Origin: Sepioteuthis lessoniana
Lineage: Eukaryota > Mollusca > Cephalopoda > Myopsida > Loliginidae
DNA: 64,000 nt
Assembly (NCBI GenBank): GCA_963585895.1
Contig: OY757939.1
Span: forward strand, 38,245,518 to 38,309,517
Direction of reading: 5' to 3'
The notes under the pieces are model-generated. The model saw nothing but the letters and a program-made list of their open reading frames with translations, had not been told where the DNA came from and did not search any database. Every line of letters starts with the position of its first letter. Positions within the stretch are counted from its first letter, which is position 1. This document shows positions 8,589 through 19,331 of this stretch, one piece after another. Position numbers and translations under genes: made by a program.

Positions 8589-10488
8589 CTTGTTATCCGC
8601 TACCTTTTACGTGGTGTCTGGTACCTTTTACCTGTTATCTTGTACTTTTTACGTAGTGTCTCTCAGGTACCTTTAACTGTTATCTTGTACCTTTTACGTG
8701 GTGTCTGGTACCTTTTGCCTGTTATCTTGTACTTTTTACGTAGTGTCTCTCAGGTACCTTTAACTGTTATCTTGTACCTTTTACGTGGTGTCTGGTACCT
8801 TTTGCCTGTTATCTTGTACTTTTTACGTAGTGTCTCTCTGGTAACTTTAACTGTTATCTTGTACCACTACGTGGTGTTTGGTACCTTTTACCTGTTATCT
8901 TGTACTTTTTACGTAGTGTCTCTCTGGTACCTTTAACTGTTATCTTGTACCTTTTACGTTGTGTGTGGTACCTTTTACCTGTTATCTTGTACTTTTTACG
9001 TAGTGTCTCTCAGGTACCTTTAACTGTTATCTTGTACCTTTTACGTAGTGTCTGGTACCTTTTACCTGTTATCTTGTACTTTTTACGTAGTGTCTCTCTG
9101 CTAACTTTAACTGTTATCTTGTACCTTTTACGTTGTGTGTGGTACCTTTTACCTGTTATCTTGTACTTTTTACGTAGTGTCTCTCTGGTAACTTTAACTG
9201 TTATCTTGTACCACTACGTGGTGTCTGGTACCTTTTACCTGTTATCTTGTACTTTTTACGTAGTGTCTCTCTGGTACCTTTAACTGTTATCTTTTACCTT
9301 TTACGTGGTGTCTGGTACCTTTTACCTGTTATCTTGTACTTTTTACGTAGTGTCTCTCTGGTACCATTAACTGTTATCTTGTACCTTTTACGTGGTGTCT
9401 GGTACCTTTTACCTGTTATCTTGTACTTTTTACGTAGTGTCTCTCTGGTACCTTTAACTGTTATCTTTTACCTTTTACGTGGTGTCTGGTTCCTTTTACC
9501 TGTTATCTTGTACTTTTTACGTGGTGTCTCTCTGGTACCATTAACTGTTATCTTGTACCTTTTACGTGGTGTCTGGTACCTTTTACCTGTTATCTTGTAC
9601 TTTTTACGTAGTGTCTCTCTGGTACCTTTAACTGTTATCTTGTACCTTTTACGTAGTGTCTGGTACCTTTTACCTGTTATCTTGTACTTTTTGCGTAGTG
9701 TCTCTCTGGTACATTTTACCTGTTATCTTGTACCTTCTACGTGGTGTCTGGTACCTTTTACCTGTTATCTTGTACTTTTTACGTGGTGTCTCTCTGGTAC
9801 CATTAACTGTTATCTTGTACCTTTTACGTGGTGTCTGGTACCTTTTACCTGTTATCTTGTACTTTTTACGTAGTGTCTCTCTGGTAACATTAACTGTTAT
9901 CTTGTACATTTTACGTGGTGCCTGGCACCTTTTACCTGTTATCTTGTACTTTTTACGTAGTGTCTCTCTGGTACCATTAACTGTTATATTGTACATTTTA
10001 CGTGGTGCCTGGTACCTTTTTCCTGTTATCTTGTACTTTTTACGTGGTTTCTCTCTGGTACCTTTTACCAGTTATCTTGTACCTTTTACCTAATGTCTTG
10101 CACCGTTTACCTGGTCTTTTGTACCTTTTATCGAGTGTTTGGTACCTTTTACCTGTTATATGGTACTTTTTGCCTCTTAACTGGTACCTTTTACGTGGTA
10201 TCTGGTACTTTCTACATGTTCACTGGTACCGTTTACCAAGTGTCCAGTAACTTTTACCTGTTAACTGGTACATTTTACCGAATGTCTGATACATTTTACC
10301 TGTCATCTGGTACCTTTTAGCTGGTGCCTGGGACCTTTTATTTGTTATCTGGTACCTTTTACCTTGAGTCTCGTATCTTTAACCTTTTATCTGGTACCTT
10401 TTACCTGGTGCCTGGTACCTTTTATTTGTTATCTGGTACCTTTTACTTTGTGTCTCATATCTTTTACCTCATATCTTTAACCTCAAGT
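8589..10488 (+). repeat. 87-bp higher-order minisatellite (1.9 kb)
   Basis: Built from 20-25-bp subunits that each start GTACC/GTACT. Four make an 87-bp unit of about 21+21+25+20 bp (GTACCTTTTACGTGGTGTCTG, GTACCTTTTACCTGTTATCTT, a GTACTTTTTACGTAGTGTCTCTCTG type, GTACCTTTAACTGTTATCTT). Copies at 8641, 8728 and 8815 are exactly 87 bp apart. After about 10070 the order breaks down to monomers. Because 87 is a multiple of 3, overlapping hydrophobic open frames appear in several frames. These are artefacts. Confidence 0.95.
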
Positions 10489-10757
10489 CTCCAGGACTCT
10501 TCTCAGTATTCTGGCCGTTAATGAAGTAGTTTGGATGGTATCCACTTGTCTGCCAACTTCCAAGTCCTCCAGTCCCTTCAGTAATCCTTTAGTTATTGTT
10601 CCAAACGCACCGATTACAATTGGCATAATTGTCTCCTTCACGTTCCATAGTTTTTTTTTTAATTCCCTTGCAAGGTCAAGGTACTTATCCTTCTTTTCAC
10701 GTTCTTTCAGTTTTATTCTGTGGTCAGCCGGGACAGCAAAGTCTACAATTTTGCAAG
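10485..10757 (-). pseudogene. RLE-type LINE, 3' ORF end
   Basis: The minus strand shows the C-terminal domain of a non-LTR retrotransposon with a restriction-like endonuclease: IVDFAVPADH, then KDKYLDLAREL, LWNVK and PIVIGAFGT, ending ARILRRVLET. It starts downstream of the RPD motif, which is cut off by the microsatellite at 10758. Fragment only, with no RT. Confidence 0.75.
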
Positions 10758-10764
10758 TTCTCTT

Positions 10765-10845
<81 letters not shown>

Positions 10846-10846
10846 T
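10758..10846. repeat. (TTC)n(ATT)n microsatellite
   Basis: A TTC run (10758-10794) switches to an ATT/TTA run (10795-10846). It separates two related RLE-LINE 3' fragments. The open frames made of polyS, polyY or polyL are repeat products. Confidence 0.95.
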
Positions 10847-10861
10847 TACTCTCTGAAGTCT

Positions 10862-11290
10862 GAGTGACAGCAAGTCTACTCAAATCTCCAGGACTCTTCT
10901 CAGTATTCTGGCCGATCTTAGCAGTGCTGTAGTCTGAATGGTCTCGATTCTTCCCCGATTTTTAACTCTTCCAGCCCCTTTTCCAAGCGTTCCAAGTACG
11001 CCAATTACAATTGGTATCACCGTCACCCTCATGTTCCACAAATTTCTTAGTTCTCTTGCACGATCCAAGTACATATCTCACATTTTGCTTTCTTTGATTC
11101 ACGTGGTCAGCTGAGACGGCAATGTCCACTTGACAGCAAGAACTTTTTCTTCTTTTTTTATTAATTATCATTTGGTCTGGTCTTTTGACCGGGATTAGAG
11201 GATCTGTTTGTATCTCCAAACCCCAGAGAAGTTTAATTGTCTCGTTCTTTCCGACGAGTTTAGGTTTCTGCATGTATCCTTTTAGTAATA
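10862..11290 (-). pseudogene. RLE-type LINE, endonuclease domain, frameshifted
   Basis: The minus strand carries LLWGLEIQTDPLI, then RPDQMIIN, then QVDIAVSADH: RPD followed by 14 residues and D, the spacing of the restriction-like endonuclease core in R2/R4-type LINEs. A frame change follows, then YLDRARELRNLWNMRVTVIP and ARILRRVLEI. The shift makes it inactive. Confidence 0.75.
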
Positions 11291-11299
11291 TAGTTAAAA

Positions 11300-11639
11300 T
11301 TCAGTTTCTTGCACAATTCCTAAGTGGATCACCTTGAAAACCCAGTCGTGTCAAGTTATATACTCCTTTTGCGCAAGTTTGCTATATTCGGTTATTATAA
11401 GATTAATGTTTTGTCTCTATCACCACATAATCTACACTTGCTATTGTGTTACGTATTATCGATTTTCAATTATTATTTTGATTACACCGAAAAACACACA
11501 AAAACTTCGTCTGCTACAAGAAAAAAAAGAAATTCTTCTCTTCTTAACACAATTCCGGCCCCCGAATTTCCAAACAAAAGCAAGAATAGAGCAATTATGT
11601 CATATTTTCATGTTAAATATACATAATATTGTTCAGCAT
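11300..11639. other. Region without recognised feature
   Basis: AT-rich. Open frames of 100 and 135 codons overlap in different frames with no domain. I see no evidence for either. Confidence 0.4.
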
Positions 11640-11896
11640 GCAATATTTTACAGTGTAGTGGATAGAATGTTCACCAATAGTCCAGAAGACCGAGCTTTTT
11701 TCCCAGGTCGAGTCATATCAAAGACTCAAAAAAGTACTTGATGTAGCCTTGCTTAATATTCAGCATTATAAGGTATATATCAAGGGTAAAGTGGAGTTAT
11801 CCAGTGAAATGAATTGTGCTCTCTCCCACACCTCGGTGTAGTAGCCATTGAAAAAGGAGCCTTCGGGGCACCCTCGACTTCGGTCGGCCAACTTTA
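11640..11896 (+). mobile_element. SINE-C copy 1 of a triplet
   Basis: Head GTAGTGGATAGAATGTTCACC, a decayed B-box region (CTTTTTTCCCAGG), full body, and end TTCGGTCGGCCAACTTTACTTATA. The terminal TA runs directly into a (TA)n microsatellite. Confidence 0.8.
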
Positions 11897-11926
11897 CTTA
11901 TATATATATATATATATATATATATG
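11897..11926. repeat. (TA)n microsatellite at SINE-C 3' end
   Basis: About 14 TA units grow directly out of the TTACTTATA end of SINE-C. The same link is seen at three other C copies. Confidence 0.9.
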
Positions 11927-12095
11927 GTTCAATCAAAAATGGTACTTGATGCCTCGACATTAAGCATTATAAGGTATACATCAAGGGTAAAGTGGAGCAA
12001 TCCAGTGAAAGAAGTAGCGCTCTCTCCTACACCTCGGTGTAGTAGCCATTGAAAAGGTAGCCTTTGGGTCGCCCTCGGTCGGCCAACTTTACTTA
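11927..12095 (+). mobile_element. SINE-C copy 2, 5' truncated
   Basis: Begins at the middle of the family (GGTTCAATC, then AAAAATGGTACTTGATGCC) and continues to CGGTCGGCCAACTTTACTTATT. The head is lost. Confidence 0.75.
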
Positions 12096-12129
12096 TTTGC
12101 TTAGTTTTATATTAGAAAACAAGCTTTTG

Positions 12130-12368
12130 TACTCCTGCTCGCAAATTTTCCGGGAGACCTGGGTTCAATCCCAGGTCGAGTCATACCAAAAACTTTAAAA
12201 ATGGTACTTAATGCCTCCTTTCTTAATACTCAGCAATATAAGGTATGTATCAAGGGTATAGTGGAGCAATCCAGGGAAAGGAGTAGTGACCTCCCCTACA
12301 CCTCTGTGTAGTAGCTATTGAAAAGGTAGCCCTCTGGTCACCCTTGACTACGGTCGCTAACTTACTTT
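12130..12368 (+). mobile_element. SINE-C copy 3
   Basis: Decayed head (CTGCTCGCAAATTTTCCGGG), intact B box (GGGTTCAATCCCAGG), full body and CGACTACGGTCGCTAAC end. All three neighbouring copies are on the same strand. Confidence 0.8.
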
Positions 12369-12700
12369 TACATAATATTCTAATATTGGCATCAAATTAC
12401 ATCTGCTTTTAGATATATAGAATTTTAATAAGAAAAAATCTCTTTTATCACGGAACCTATTCCCTCAACAATATTTACTCTCAGGGTTGTGGGTGGTGCT
12501 GGTTTGAGACCAGCTGTAATCACCCATTTTATTTGAGTCAAAGAAACCTAACGTTCTAATTCCATTATCTTCGTAAAATATTTCTCATCCCTTATCCCGC
12601 CCTGATTGGTTAAAAAAAATAGAATGTAATGCCATTCGTTTATTTGCTGCTAATTAATTTACAAATTTTTGGTTCTGCGAGACCCAAAAGTAGTGTTTGC
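12369..12700. other. Region without recognised feature
   Basis: I recognised no repeat or coding signal in this stretch. Confidence 0.4.
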
Positions 12701-12701
12701 T

Positions 12702-13168
12702 TTCGTTTGGTTAGGTTTTGTTTTATGGTACATCAACCATTCCAGGTTATTTAATGCCAAATCCATTTTTATACATATAAACTGTTCTAGTTCAAATAAT
12801 TCAATTTTGTATAAGTATAGTTCTTTGTTTCTCATTGTTAAATATCAAAATAGTTCCATTTTAAACAATTCAGTTTAGCAGAAGTACACAGTTTCAATGT
12901 CAAAAAACAGTTCCATTTCAAACAATTCAGTCTAGCATATGTACACATTTTCGTTATATTTTACCCATAGATACGACCCTATCAGGTGCTACACCTCCGG
13001 GTCAGAGTGGACCTGGGAGCGATAGGAATAAAGGGGTACACCGCAGTCCCCAATTACTGAAACCACACCATCAGATTGTTTAGTGTTATATCTTGGACAG
13101 TCGTTGGGGGAGTCTTACCTCTCTGCAGAGATGCAGTTGGTGTATTCTACAGTCCAAAAGGACTGGGC
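12702..13168 (-). mobile_element. Family A, near full length
   Basis: The plus strand starts with the tail (GTTTGGTTAGGTTTTGTTTTATGG, ACCATTCCAGGTTATTTAATGCC). The subrepeats with ACAGTTCCATTTCAAACAATTC follow, then CCTATCAGGTGCTACACC, and the head AGATGCAGTTGGTGTATTCTACAG near 13150. Confidence 0.8.
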
Positions 13169-13269
13169 AAAAGAGTGACGTGAACAATTAATACGAATGA
13201 ATCCTCTGCCTTCAGTTCAAGAGGATAACGTTTACCTCTGAATTCGTGTGTTAAACGTGTAGAAAGACT

Positions 13270-14150
13270 ATTTACAAGTCTACTATTATATAATTAAGGA
13301 ATAATTTTTTTTATTTTAATCATTTTTCATTAATTATATTTATCATTCAGTTTGGTTGGGCTTTGAACTATTCGGGTTAAGAGTTCAGGTGTGTAGTCAA
13401 TTGGTGCAGTTTACGCTCGCGCAGAAAGGATATGGCAATCACCATTGTCATAATCAACGTCAAAATAGGGCTGGAGTGTGAATGACATCTAGGGGTGTCC
13501 GTGGTGTAATGGTTATCTTTGTAGGAAATGGACACGGCGACACCGGTTCAAATCCTGGACGCGGCTGATTGCATTTCACATAGCATTAATACCCTTAGGA
13601 AAGGTATGAATCTAATTATTCTCCCTCCAGCTATGGGTAAATAGTAGGGCAGACTAGGTTCTTCAACCTTGGTGAGGCAACGAGTCTAGTAGAAGGAAAG
13701 CTCTGAATTGAAACCTGTTAAACTCCGCTTAAAAATTGAGCTTGTGTCATATCCTGCCCCAGCAGAGTGGTTGGTAAATATGGAGTGTAGATGACGTCAT
13801 GGCCAGAAGAGATGGGTTGAGAATTTGAGGATTTTAAAAATCACGTCAGTTGAGAAATCGAGATTGGACCATGCAGGCAGACAATTGAGTTTCTCCCATT
13901 GGGGCAGGGAATGGAGTTCTCTGCTATAGAGTTGAGTTTTCTACCGTTGCGCCGGCGGTTAAGTTTTTCGGGTCCGAACAGCGAAAATAAATTGAGATCT
14001 TAAACATCACGAGATGTGCCGAACGTTGAGGGTGTTGTTAGCACAGTATGATTCCGAAAGACTTTTAAGAATTGTCTCTCTCTTGGTGTCGAAGAACCGA
14101 ACTCAGAAGTTTATAAACCGTTCGTATTTGAACAACGGAGTCGCCTAAGT
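13270..14150 (+). mobile_element. LTR-like element (family H), interrupted by SINE-D
   Basis: Shared with 25875-26290 and, reversed, 34965-35490. It holds the palindrome TGACGTCA (13793-13800, CRE-like), ACTTTTAAGAATTGTCTCTCTC, a TATAAA/AATAAA-like signal before CCGTTCG, and an end at GAGTCGCCTA. A SINE-D with TSD sits at 13487-13781. Calling it a solo LTR is inference: no internal retroviral-type genes, primer site or TSD were seen. Confidence 0.55.
13487..13781 (+). mobile_element. SINE-D nested in family H, with TSD
   Basis: Direct repeats GGAGTGTGAATGAC (13473-13486) and GGAGTGTAGATGAC (13782-13795) flank it. The empty sites are seen in the other H copies (near 26040 and 35275). The D body has the tRNA-like head, B box GGTTCAAATCC, and the terminal GGTAAATAT. 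Confidence 0.9.
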
Positions 14151-14930
14151 ATTTGTTTTCGCTTGTATGTCAATGCATTTGTATCCGCTTGTTTTTGCCT
14201 ATTTGCATATGTACCGTTGGATTGATATAATTATGGTATGACTACAGTATATAACACTACCACTGGCATATGATGAACATTTTACCAAATTCTGATGGGT
14301 TAGAATATTTCCGAGCAGGAATTATAACTGAGCTCCTTTGATTTTGCTTAAAACAGACTTTTTTTTTTAACTCCGTGGCAAACGCTTTGTTGACTAATGT
14401 TTGAACTTTCGTGTACAAGATTTCTTTTTTGAGATTTCTTTTATTAAGCTAAAACGACTTCACAAAATATATTTCAAAGGAGTAAAATATAAACACAAAA
14501 ATATCGACTTAATACAAGTCTTTGAAGAGAATAATAATATATAAAAATACTTAAAACAAATCAATTTAAATAACCCCAAAGTCAAGAATGTCTGAGACAT
14601 CAGATTGGGAGGGGAAAAGCTCAAATGAATAAAAAAAAATTTTTTTCATTGACGACTGAAGTATTCAATTAATTTTCACAGTTGATTTATCGCATAAGTC
14701 AAATATATTTTTGCCACGTAAGTTTTAATATATAATTCTTTTTGTTTGCTTTAGGCAAAAACACCAATTAGGGTTGTCGAAACTATCAAAAGCTCCATCT
14801 GTCGTTTAAGTGGCATCGTCTACCCAGATGAAGTTGAAGTTTCCTGTTCAAAATCACCGACTGAGAAAACCGGATTTTTTATTGGGTAAAAACTTGGTTT
14901 TCTAAGTCAGGGATTTTGAAACTGGAGAGA
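14151..14930. other. Region without recognised feature
   Basis: AT-rich unique sequence. No repeat family or coding signal identified. Confidence 0.4.
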
Positions 14931-15040
14931 GTTGAGCGAGAGGACAGAGACAGAACGAACCCCAAAGATACATGAAGAGTCGGTTCCCCTGCAACAAAGA
15001 ATGGCCATCAATTCTTTACCCAAGCAGCTTGTGACTGACT

Positions 15041-15080
<40 letters not shown>

Positions 15081-15186
15081 CATTCATTTATATATATATA
15101 CATATATTTATACACATATACATGCATATATATACACATATGCATGTATATACATATTTATGCATATACATATGTATATATATGGG
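15041..15186. repeat. (CA)n(TA)n and TATACATA microsatellite block
   Basis: CACACA passes to TATATA and then degenerate TATACATA/TGCATATA repeats, ending in a G run. The 90-codon open frame over it is a product of the repeat. Confidence 0.9.
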
Positions 15187-15235
15187 GGGGGTTCCATGGC
15201 GTAACGGTTATCGTCATTCGGAAGAGGGATCGATG
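15187..15235 (+). mobile_element. tRNA-like SINE head fragment
   Basis: GGTTCCATGGCGTAACGGTTATCGTC resembles the D-type head. Nothing of the body follows. Confidence 0.4.
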
Positions 15236-15254
15236 AAGAGATTCTCGTCAAATA

Positions 15255-15460
15255 CTAATAATTTTAAAACAGATCTATTTGATCCATAAATGGGAACTTA
15301 ACAAATCCGACCACTCCGGGTCAGAGTGGACCTGAGAGTAATGACAAAAAAGGGATACTCCACACTTTAGTTTAGTTTTGATAATCTGGACCCCCCCTTA
15401 AGGAGCTATTACTCCTCTGCAGGGGATACTGACAGCGTATTCTGAGGCCAGGAACCCTTC
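15255..15460 (-). mobile_element. Family A fragment
   Basis: AACAGATCTATTTGATCC, CCACTCCGGGTCAGAGTGGACCTGAGAG, and ACTCCTCTGCAGGGG match the reverse complement of the A middle and head. The tail is missing. Confidence 0.6.
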
Positions 15461-15543
15461 AAGGGCGTACATATTTAGAGGCAATACTGTAATAAAATCA
15501 ACCCTTTAAGATACGAGATAGTTACGAAAATTATTTTAACTGA

Positions 15544-15765
15544 TTTGGTTTGGCTTCTTTGTTTAACGGCATATCAATCTTCATGGATTATTTAATGTGA
15601 GAGCGATTCTTTTAACGAACAGGAATGATATTATTTAACACATTGCCGAGGAGATAAGAGTGTTCATACCTTTCCGAAAATGAATGTATTAAAGTGATTG
15701 GAGTTCGGATATGCCTACTAATATGTCGCATTCCAACGCGTCAGTCACTACGCCATGATGTCCCC
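15544..15765 (-). mobile_element. SINE-B, near full length
   Basis: The tail on the left (GGTTTGGCTTCTTTGTTTAACGGCATATCAATC), then CATACCTTTCCGAAAATG, a weak B box (GGAGTTCGG), and the head CACTACGCCATGATGTCCC on the right. Confidence 0.75.
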
Positions 15766-16710
15766 TCGTTTAGTTTACAGAAAAACTAATTTCATAAATT
15801 GCATTAAACTGGGTTCACGAACGACATGTTTCTGTGAATATTTATTGTCAAGATACTTCGGCACTTCTTTGTTGATTGCAACTGAGAGTTTGTTTAATTA
15901 TCCACAGTCAATTTTCAGCGTCTGGATTGAAGATCGATAAAACAGCACTGGGCGGGAAAATCTCTGCTTTTCTAAAAATGAACACAATCAACCAAAAGAA
16001 GAATGAGAAACAAATCAATCTTATGTTTTCTGCTTTATTTTTGTTGAGGAGTGTCAGGAATCCCCCCACAGAATGGATTGGTCTCAGTACTATTTAGAGC
16101 GGTGCTCACTCTAGACTGTGTCTGTATATAGATATGACTTGGGTTATTTACATTAGATGGTGTACCAAACTGTGTACCGTATTCTCTCTGGAATAAGATA
16201 TCTCTTGTTTTACATGAGTCAAGCTTACTTATTTCACGACATAACTTTCGTTGCACTTTTAAAAAATATTCTCTATAATAATCCTGCTTGGATTTCGTCA
16301 GTTCGCTTATTTGCAGTTTCATATCCACCTACAACCAAGGCAGATATTCTACTATATCCCCTCAACCCAGCCAAGTGGAATATTCTTGCACTCTCAACCT
16401 ATTGGGAACTTTTTTCTACATAGACAATGCTTCTTCTGATCAAGCACTCTGTTCAACTCCGTTAGAATTAACCTGTTCTACATTCATCTTTCTTCACAAA
16501 GTCGCATAGTAAATATAAATCATTGTTTATTGATTTGTTGAAGATCCGATGTTTTCCAAAGACCCGATAAGCTTTGAAGTTCTGATATCCTCCAACAATG
16601 TCCTGTCGGAAGCTGAATTGGAAAAAGTGCTTCAGAGAGTCCTCTACACGAGCAATAACGTTATCCACAAAATAAAACATGCAATCGTTTATTGATCTGG
16701 TAGTTTTGGT
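15766..16710. other. Unassigned region with short open frames
   Basis: Minus-strand frames at 16035-16328 (97 codons) and 16468-16680 (70 codons) are not repeat-derived as far as I can tell and have mixed composition. I recognise no domain. They could be fragments of an old transposon or chance. A plus-strand 88-codon frame overlaps the first. Confidence 0.3.
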
Positions 16711-16726
16711 AGGATAAAATTCTTAT

Positions 16727-16990
16727 CATATTTACCAACCCCTCCGCTCGGGCAGGATGTGACACAAGGTCAATTTTTAAGCGGAGTTTAACAGGTTTCA
16801 ATTTAGAGTTATCCTTCTACTAGACTAGTTGCCTCGCCAAGGCTGAAGAACCCAGTCTGTCCTACTATTTACCCATAGTTAGAGTAACTATTAGTGCTAT
16901 GTGAAATGCAATCAGTCTCGTCCAGGATTTGAACTCGTGTTGCTGTGTCCATTTCCTACGACGATAACCATTACACCACGGGCACCTCCA
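16727..16990 (-). mobile_element. SINE-D with TSD
   Basis: Flanked by AGGATAAAATTCTTAT (16711-16726) and AGGATAAAATACTTAT (16992-17007), one mismatch in 16. Full body, B box (reverse GGATTTGAACTC), and head at the right (ACCATTACACCACGGGCACC). Confidence 0.9.
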
Positions 16991-17144
16991 AAGGATAAAA
17001 TACTTATAAATGATAAATGTATTAAGTATTATACAAATTATTATAGAATATTTTTGCATTATTCATAGTAAAGATGACAATAAGATTTATAAGTAATAAT
17101 TTTTCTTGGCTTAAATAGTTCCTCTTGATTCTTTTTTTATTCCA

Positions 17145-17190
17145 CGGTTTTGGTTTGGTTTGGTTTTATGACATATTAACCATTGTAAGA
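17145..17190 (-). repeat. Tail-1 fragment
   Basis: GGTTTGGTTTGGTTTTATGACATATTAACCATTGTA is the end of family A. A SINE-D follows directly. Confidence 0.6.
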
Positions 17191-17372
17191 GGTACCCGTG
17201 GTGTAATGGTTATCGTCGTAGGAAATGGACACGGCGACACGAGTTCAAATCCTGGACGAGACTGATTGCATTTCACATAGCACTAATACCCTTGGAAAAA
17301 GGTATGAATCCAATTATTCTACCTCCAGCTATGGGTAAATAGTAGGACAGACTGGGTTCTCTCACCTATTAC
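17191..17372 (+). mobile_element. SINE-D, 3' truncated
   Basis: Intact head GAGGTACCCGTGGTGTAATGG with GAGTTCAAATCC B box. The copy stops after AGTAGGACAGACTGGGTTCT. It sits in a family A tail. Confidence 0.8.
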
Positions 17373-17565
17373 TTCTAATAATAGCAAACAAAGATTAATT
17401 GCAACTGGTAATAGCAGCAATGTCAACAAACAGTAAAATCTACAAAACAAAAATAGGAAGAAAAACAACTGTATGGATATTTCAAGCGACAAATAGTGAA
17501 GATAGCACAGCAGATGAACTGGACATGGTTAAGAAGGGGAAATCTCAAGAGTGAAACTGAATTCC

Positions 17566-18411
17566 TTTTCATCATCATCGTCATCATCATCATGTCACGC
17601 CATCCGCACGGATATCTCTGACCCTTTCTTACCACCCTTCTCTATCGTCCATGGCTTCCGGCAGGTCTTCAGGGCTACATCCTGTATCAGCACAGAGCTG
17701 TTATATGTAGCTTCTAGCTGGTCGTCCTGCCTTTGCTCGTCCATGTGAAGGGGTCCACAGGAGTACGTCACTTATGAGTTCGTCCCTAGTTTTCCAGCAG
17801 TGTCCCACCTCTCTGGTTCATCTAACCATACAGCTGCTGCTTTGTGGGGTTCTGCCTCCATGACTTGTTCAATATTGCTCTCAGCATTCTTATGTTGCTG
17901 CTCTCAAGCTTTTTCTCGATACATTTAGTTAGCGTCCATATTGTGCATCCATACACCAATATCGACACGACCGCTGCTTTGAAGAAAGTGTGTTTTATCT
18001 TATCGGTCAGGTCTGACTTCCATATGACCGATAGCCTATCGATGGCTGACCATGCCTTTGCTAGTCGCATGTTGATGTCTGTCTCAGTTGATGAGACACA
18101 GCTTCCTAGATTGGTGAACTTGTCTACTAATTTCAGTGAACTACCGTTTAGAGTGGAGATGTCGCCTCTTTGATTAAAGCACATGTATTCCGTCTTGTGC
18201 GCATTGACATAGAGTCCTATGTCTGCATCTGCTCGTTCCAGACTATGTAGCAGGGTTTCGGCTTGGGCAGGTGAATTTGCAAGAAGCACGATCGAATCGG
18301 CGTAGCTTCTTTCTTTTGTCAGCTTGAAACCGTTTTCTTTCATTTTATCAATAGATGTTCTAAGCACGTAGTCTAGACAGATGATAAAGAGGTATGGGGC
18401 TATTCCTTTTC
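17566..18411 (-). pseudogene. RTE/jockey-like LINE, RT and 3' end
   Basis: The minus-strand frame 18367-17822 continues upstream to about 18411 and reads GIAPYLFIICLDYVLR (RT palm region). The catalytic box is YADS where an active RT has YADD. The post-RT region follows: YMCFNQRGDI, LVDKFTNLGS, ILVYGCTIWTLT and MLRAILNKSWRQNPT. Downstream is a diverged end and a (ATG)n tail (17569-17592). It is 5' truncated and lacks the endonuclease. The lost aspartate makes it dead. Confidence 0.85.
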
Positions 18412-18491
18412 ATAGCAATACCAAATAATGCCATAAGGACTAATTGTATCAAATAAAAGATTAATAATACTAAACAAAATAAGAAACGTTG

Positions 18492-18496
18492 ATTAG

Positions 18497-18560
<64 letters not shown>
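18492..18560. repeat. (GATA)n(GA)n microsatellite
   Basis: GATA units pass to a pure GA run of about 25 dinucleotides. Confidence 0.95.
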
Positions 18561-18562
<2 letters not shown>

Positions 18563-18589
18563 AAAATAAGATTATAAGCGAATGCAGAA

Positions 18590-19200
18590 AACTAGCACAA
18601 AAAGACGAGTCACGATTGGATGGGGATGGGGATCAACTAGGAAGTGTGCAATAGATTAAAATTTGACCATACAATCAAATACTATGTGCACAAACCAAAA
18701 TCCGCATTTAGAAGAGAAGCCTATTTTTCTTTTTATGAGCTTGTCCCTTTTTAATATATTTCGTTCTTTTTACAGCAGTGGAAACTGTGCTGTAATGGCG
18801 TTTTCCTTGAATTCTAATATAAACTGGGATTTTCAGATGCAAACCGATCGCTTAATTCCGGCCAGACGACTAGACCCAGTGTTAAGTAACAAGAAAAAGA
18901 GAACTTGTCAAGCAGGTTTTCCTTTCCAGTGGACCACAGATTGAAATTAAAAGAAAGCGAAAAGATAGACAAATACATACGTTTTGCCAGAGAGCTTAAA
19001 AAAAACTGTGGAACACGAGGGAGACAGTGATACCAGTTGTAATTGGTGCACTTGGAACTGCTTCTAAAATCTGAGAGAAAATACAAGAGGAAGTGGAAAT
19101 CAGAGGAAGAATCGAGACTATCTAGACACCTGAATTGTTGTGACCGGTTAAAATACTGAGGAACGTCCTGGAGACCTGAAGAAACTTGCTGTCTCTCAAA
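18590..19200 (+). pseudogene. RLE-type LINE 3' end, degraded
   Basis: NINWDFQMQTDRLIPARRLDP corresponds to the WDFEIQTDHLI-RRPD core of the restriction-like endonuclease, but RPD has become RLD. Frameshifts follow. Remnants of ACACGAGGGAGACAGTGATACC and CTGAGGAACGTCCTGGAGAC are the domain end. The UTR has TGATGATAATGCTGATGAT. Confidence 0.7.
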
Positions 19201-19301
19201 CTCCGGTAAAGGGCTCCGACAAAACTCAAAAGGAGTGATGATAATGCTGATGATAAAGTTCGTTGATTTTATTATATCTCATATCGTCTTGTCCCTGTTC
19301 T

Positions 19302-19331
19302 TTTTTTTTTTTTCTTTTTTTTTTTTTTTTT
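19302..19331. repeat. T-rich tract
   Basis: Nearly pure T run with one C. Confidence 0.8.

Noticed and set aside
9247..9873. 208-codon hydrophobic open frame and overlapping long frames at 8640-10320
   Set aside because: They are translations of an 87-bp (29-codon) minisatellite, open in several frames and on both strands. No start context, domain or non-repeat flank.
15041..15204. 90-codon frame starting MSERTETERTPK
   Set aside because: More than half is translated CA/TA microsatellite, and no domain is recognisable in the rest.
16035..16680. Two minus-strand frames of 97 and 70 codons as a possible host gene
   Set aside because: No domain, splice structure or conservation visible. Kept only as an unassigned region.
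17844..18173. 109-codon plus-strand frame
   Set aside because: Antisense shadow of the LINE reverse-transcriptase frame on the minus strand.
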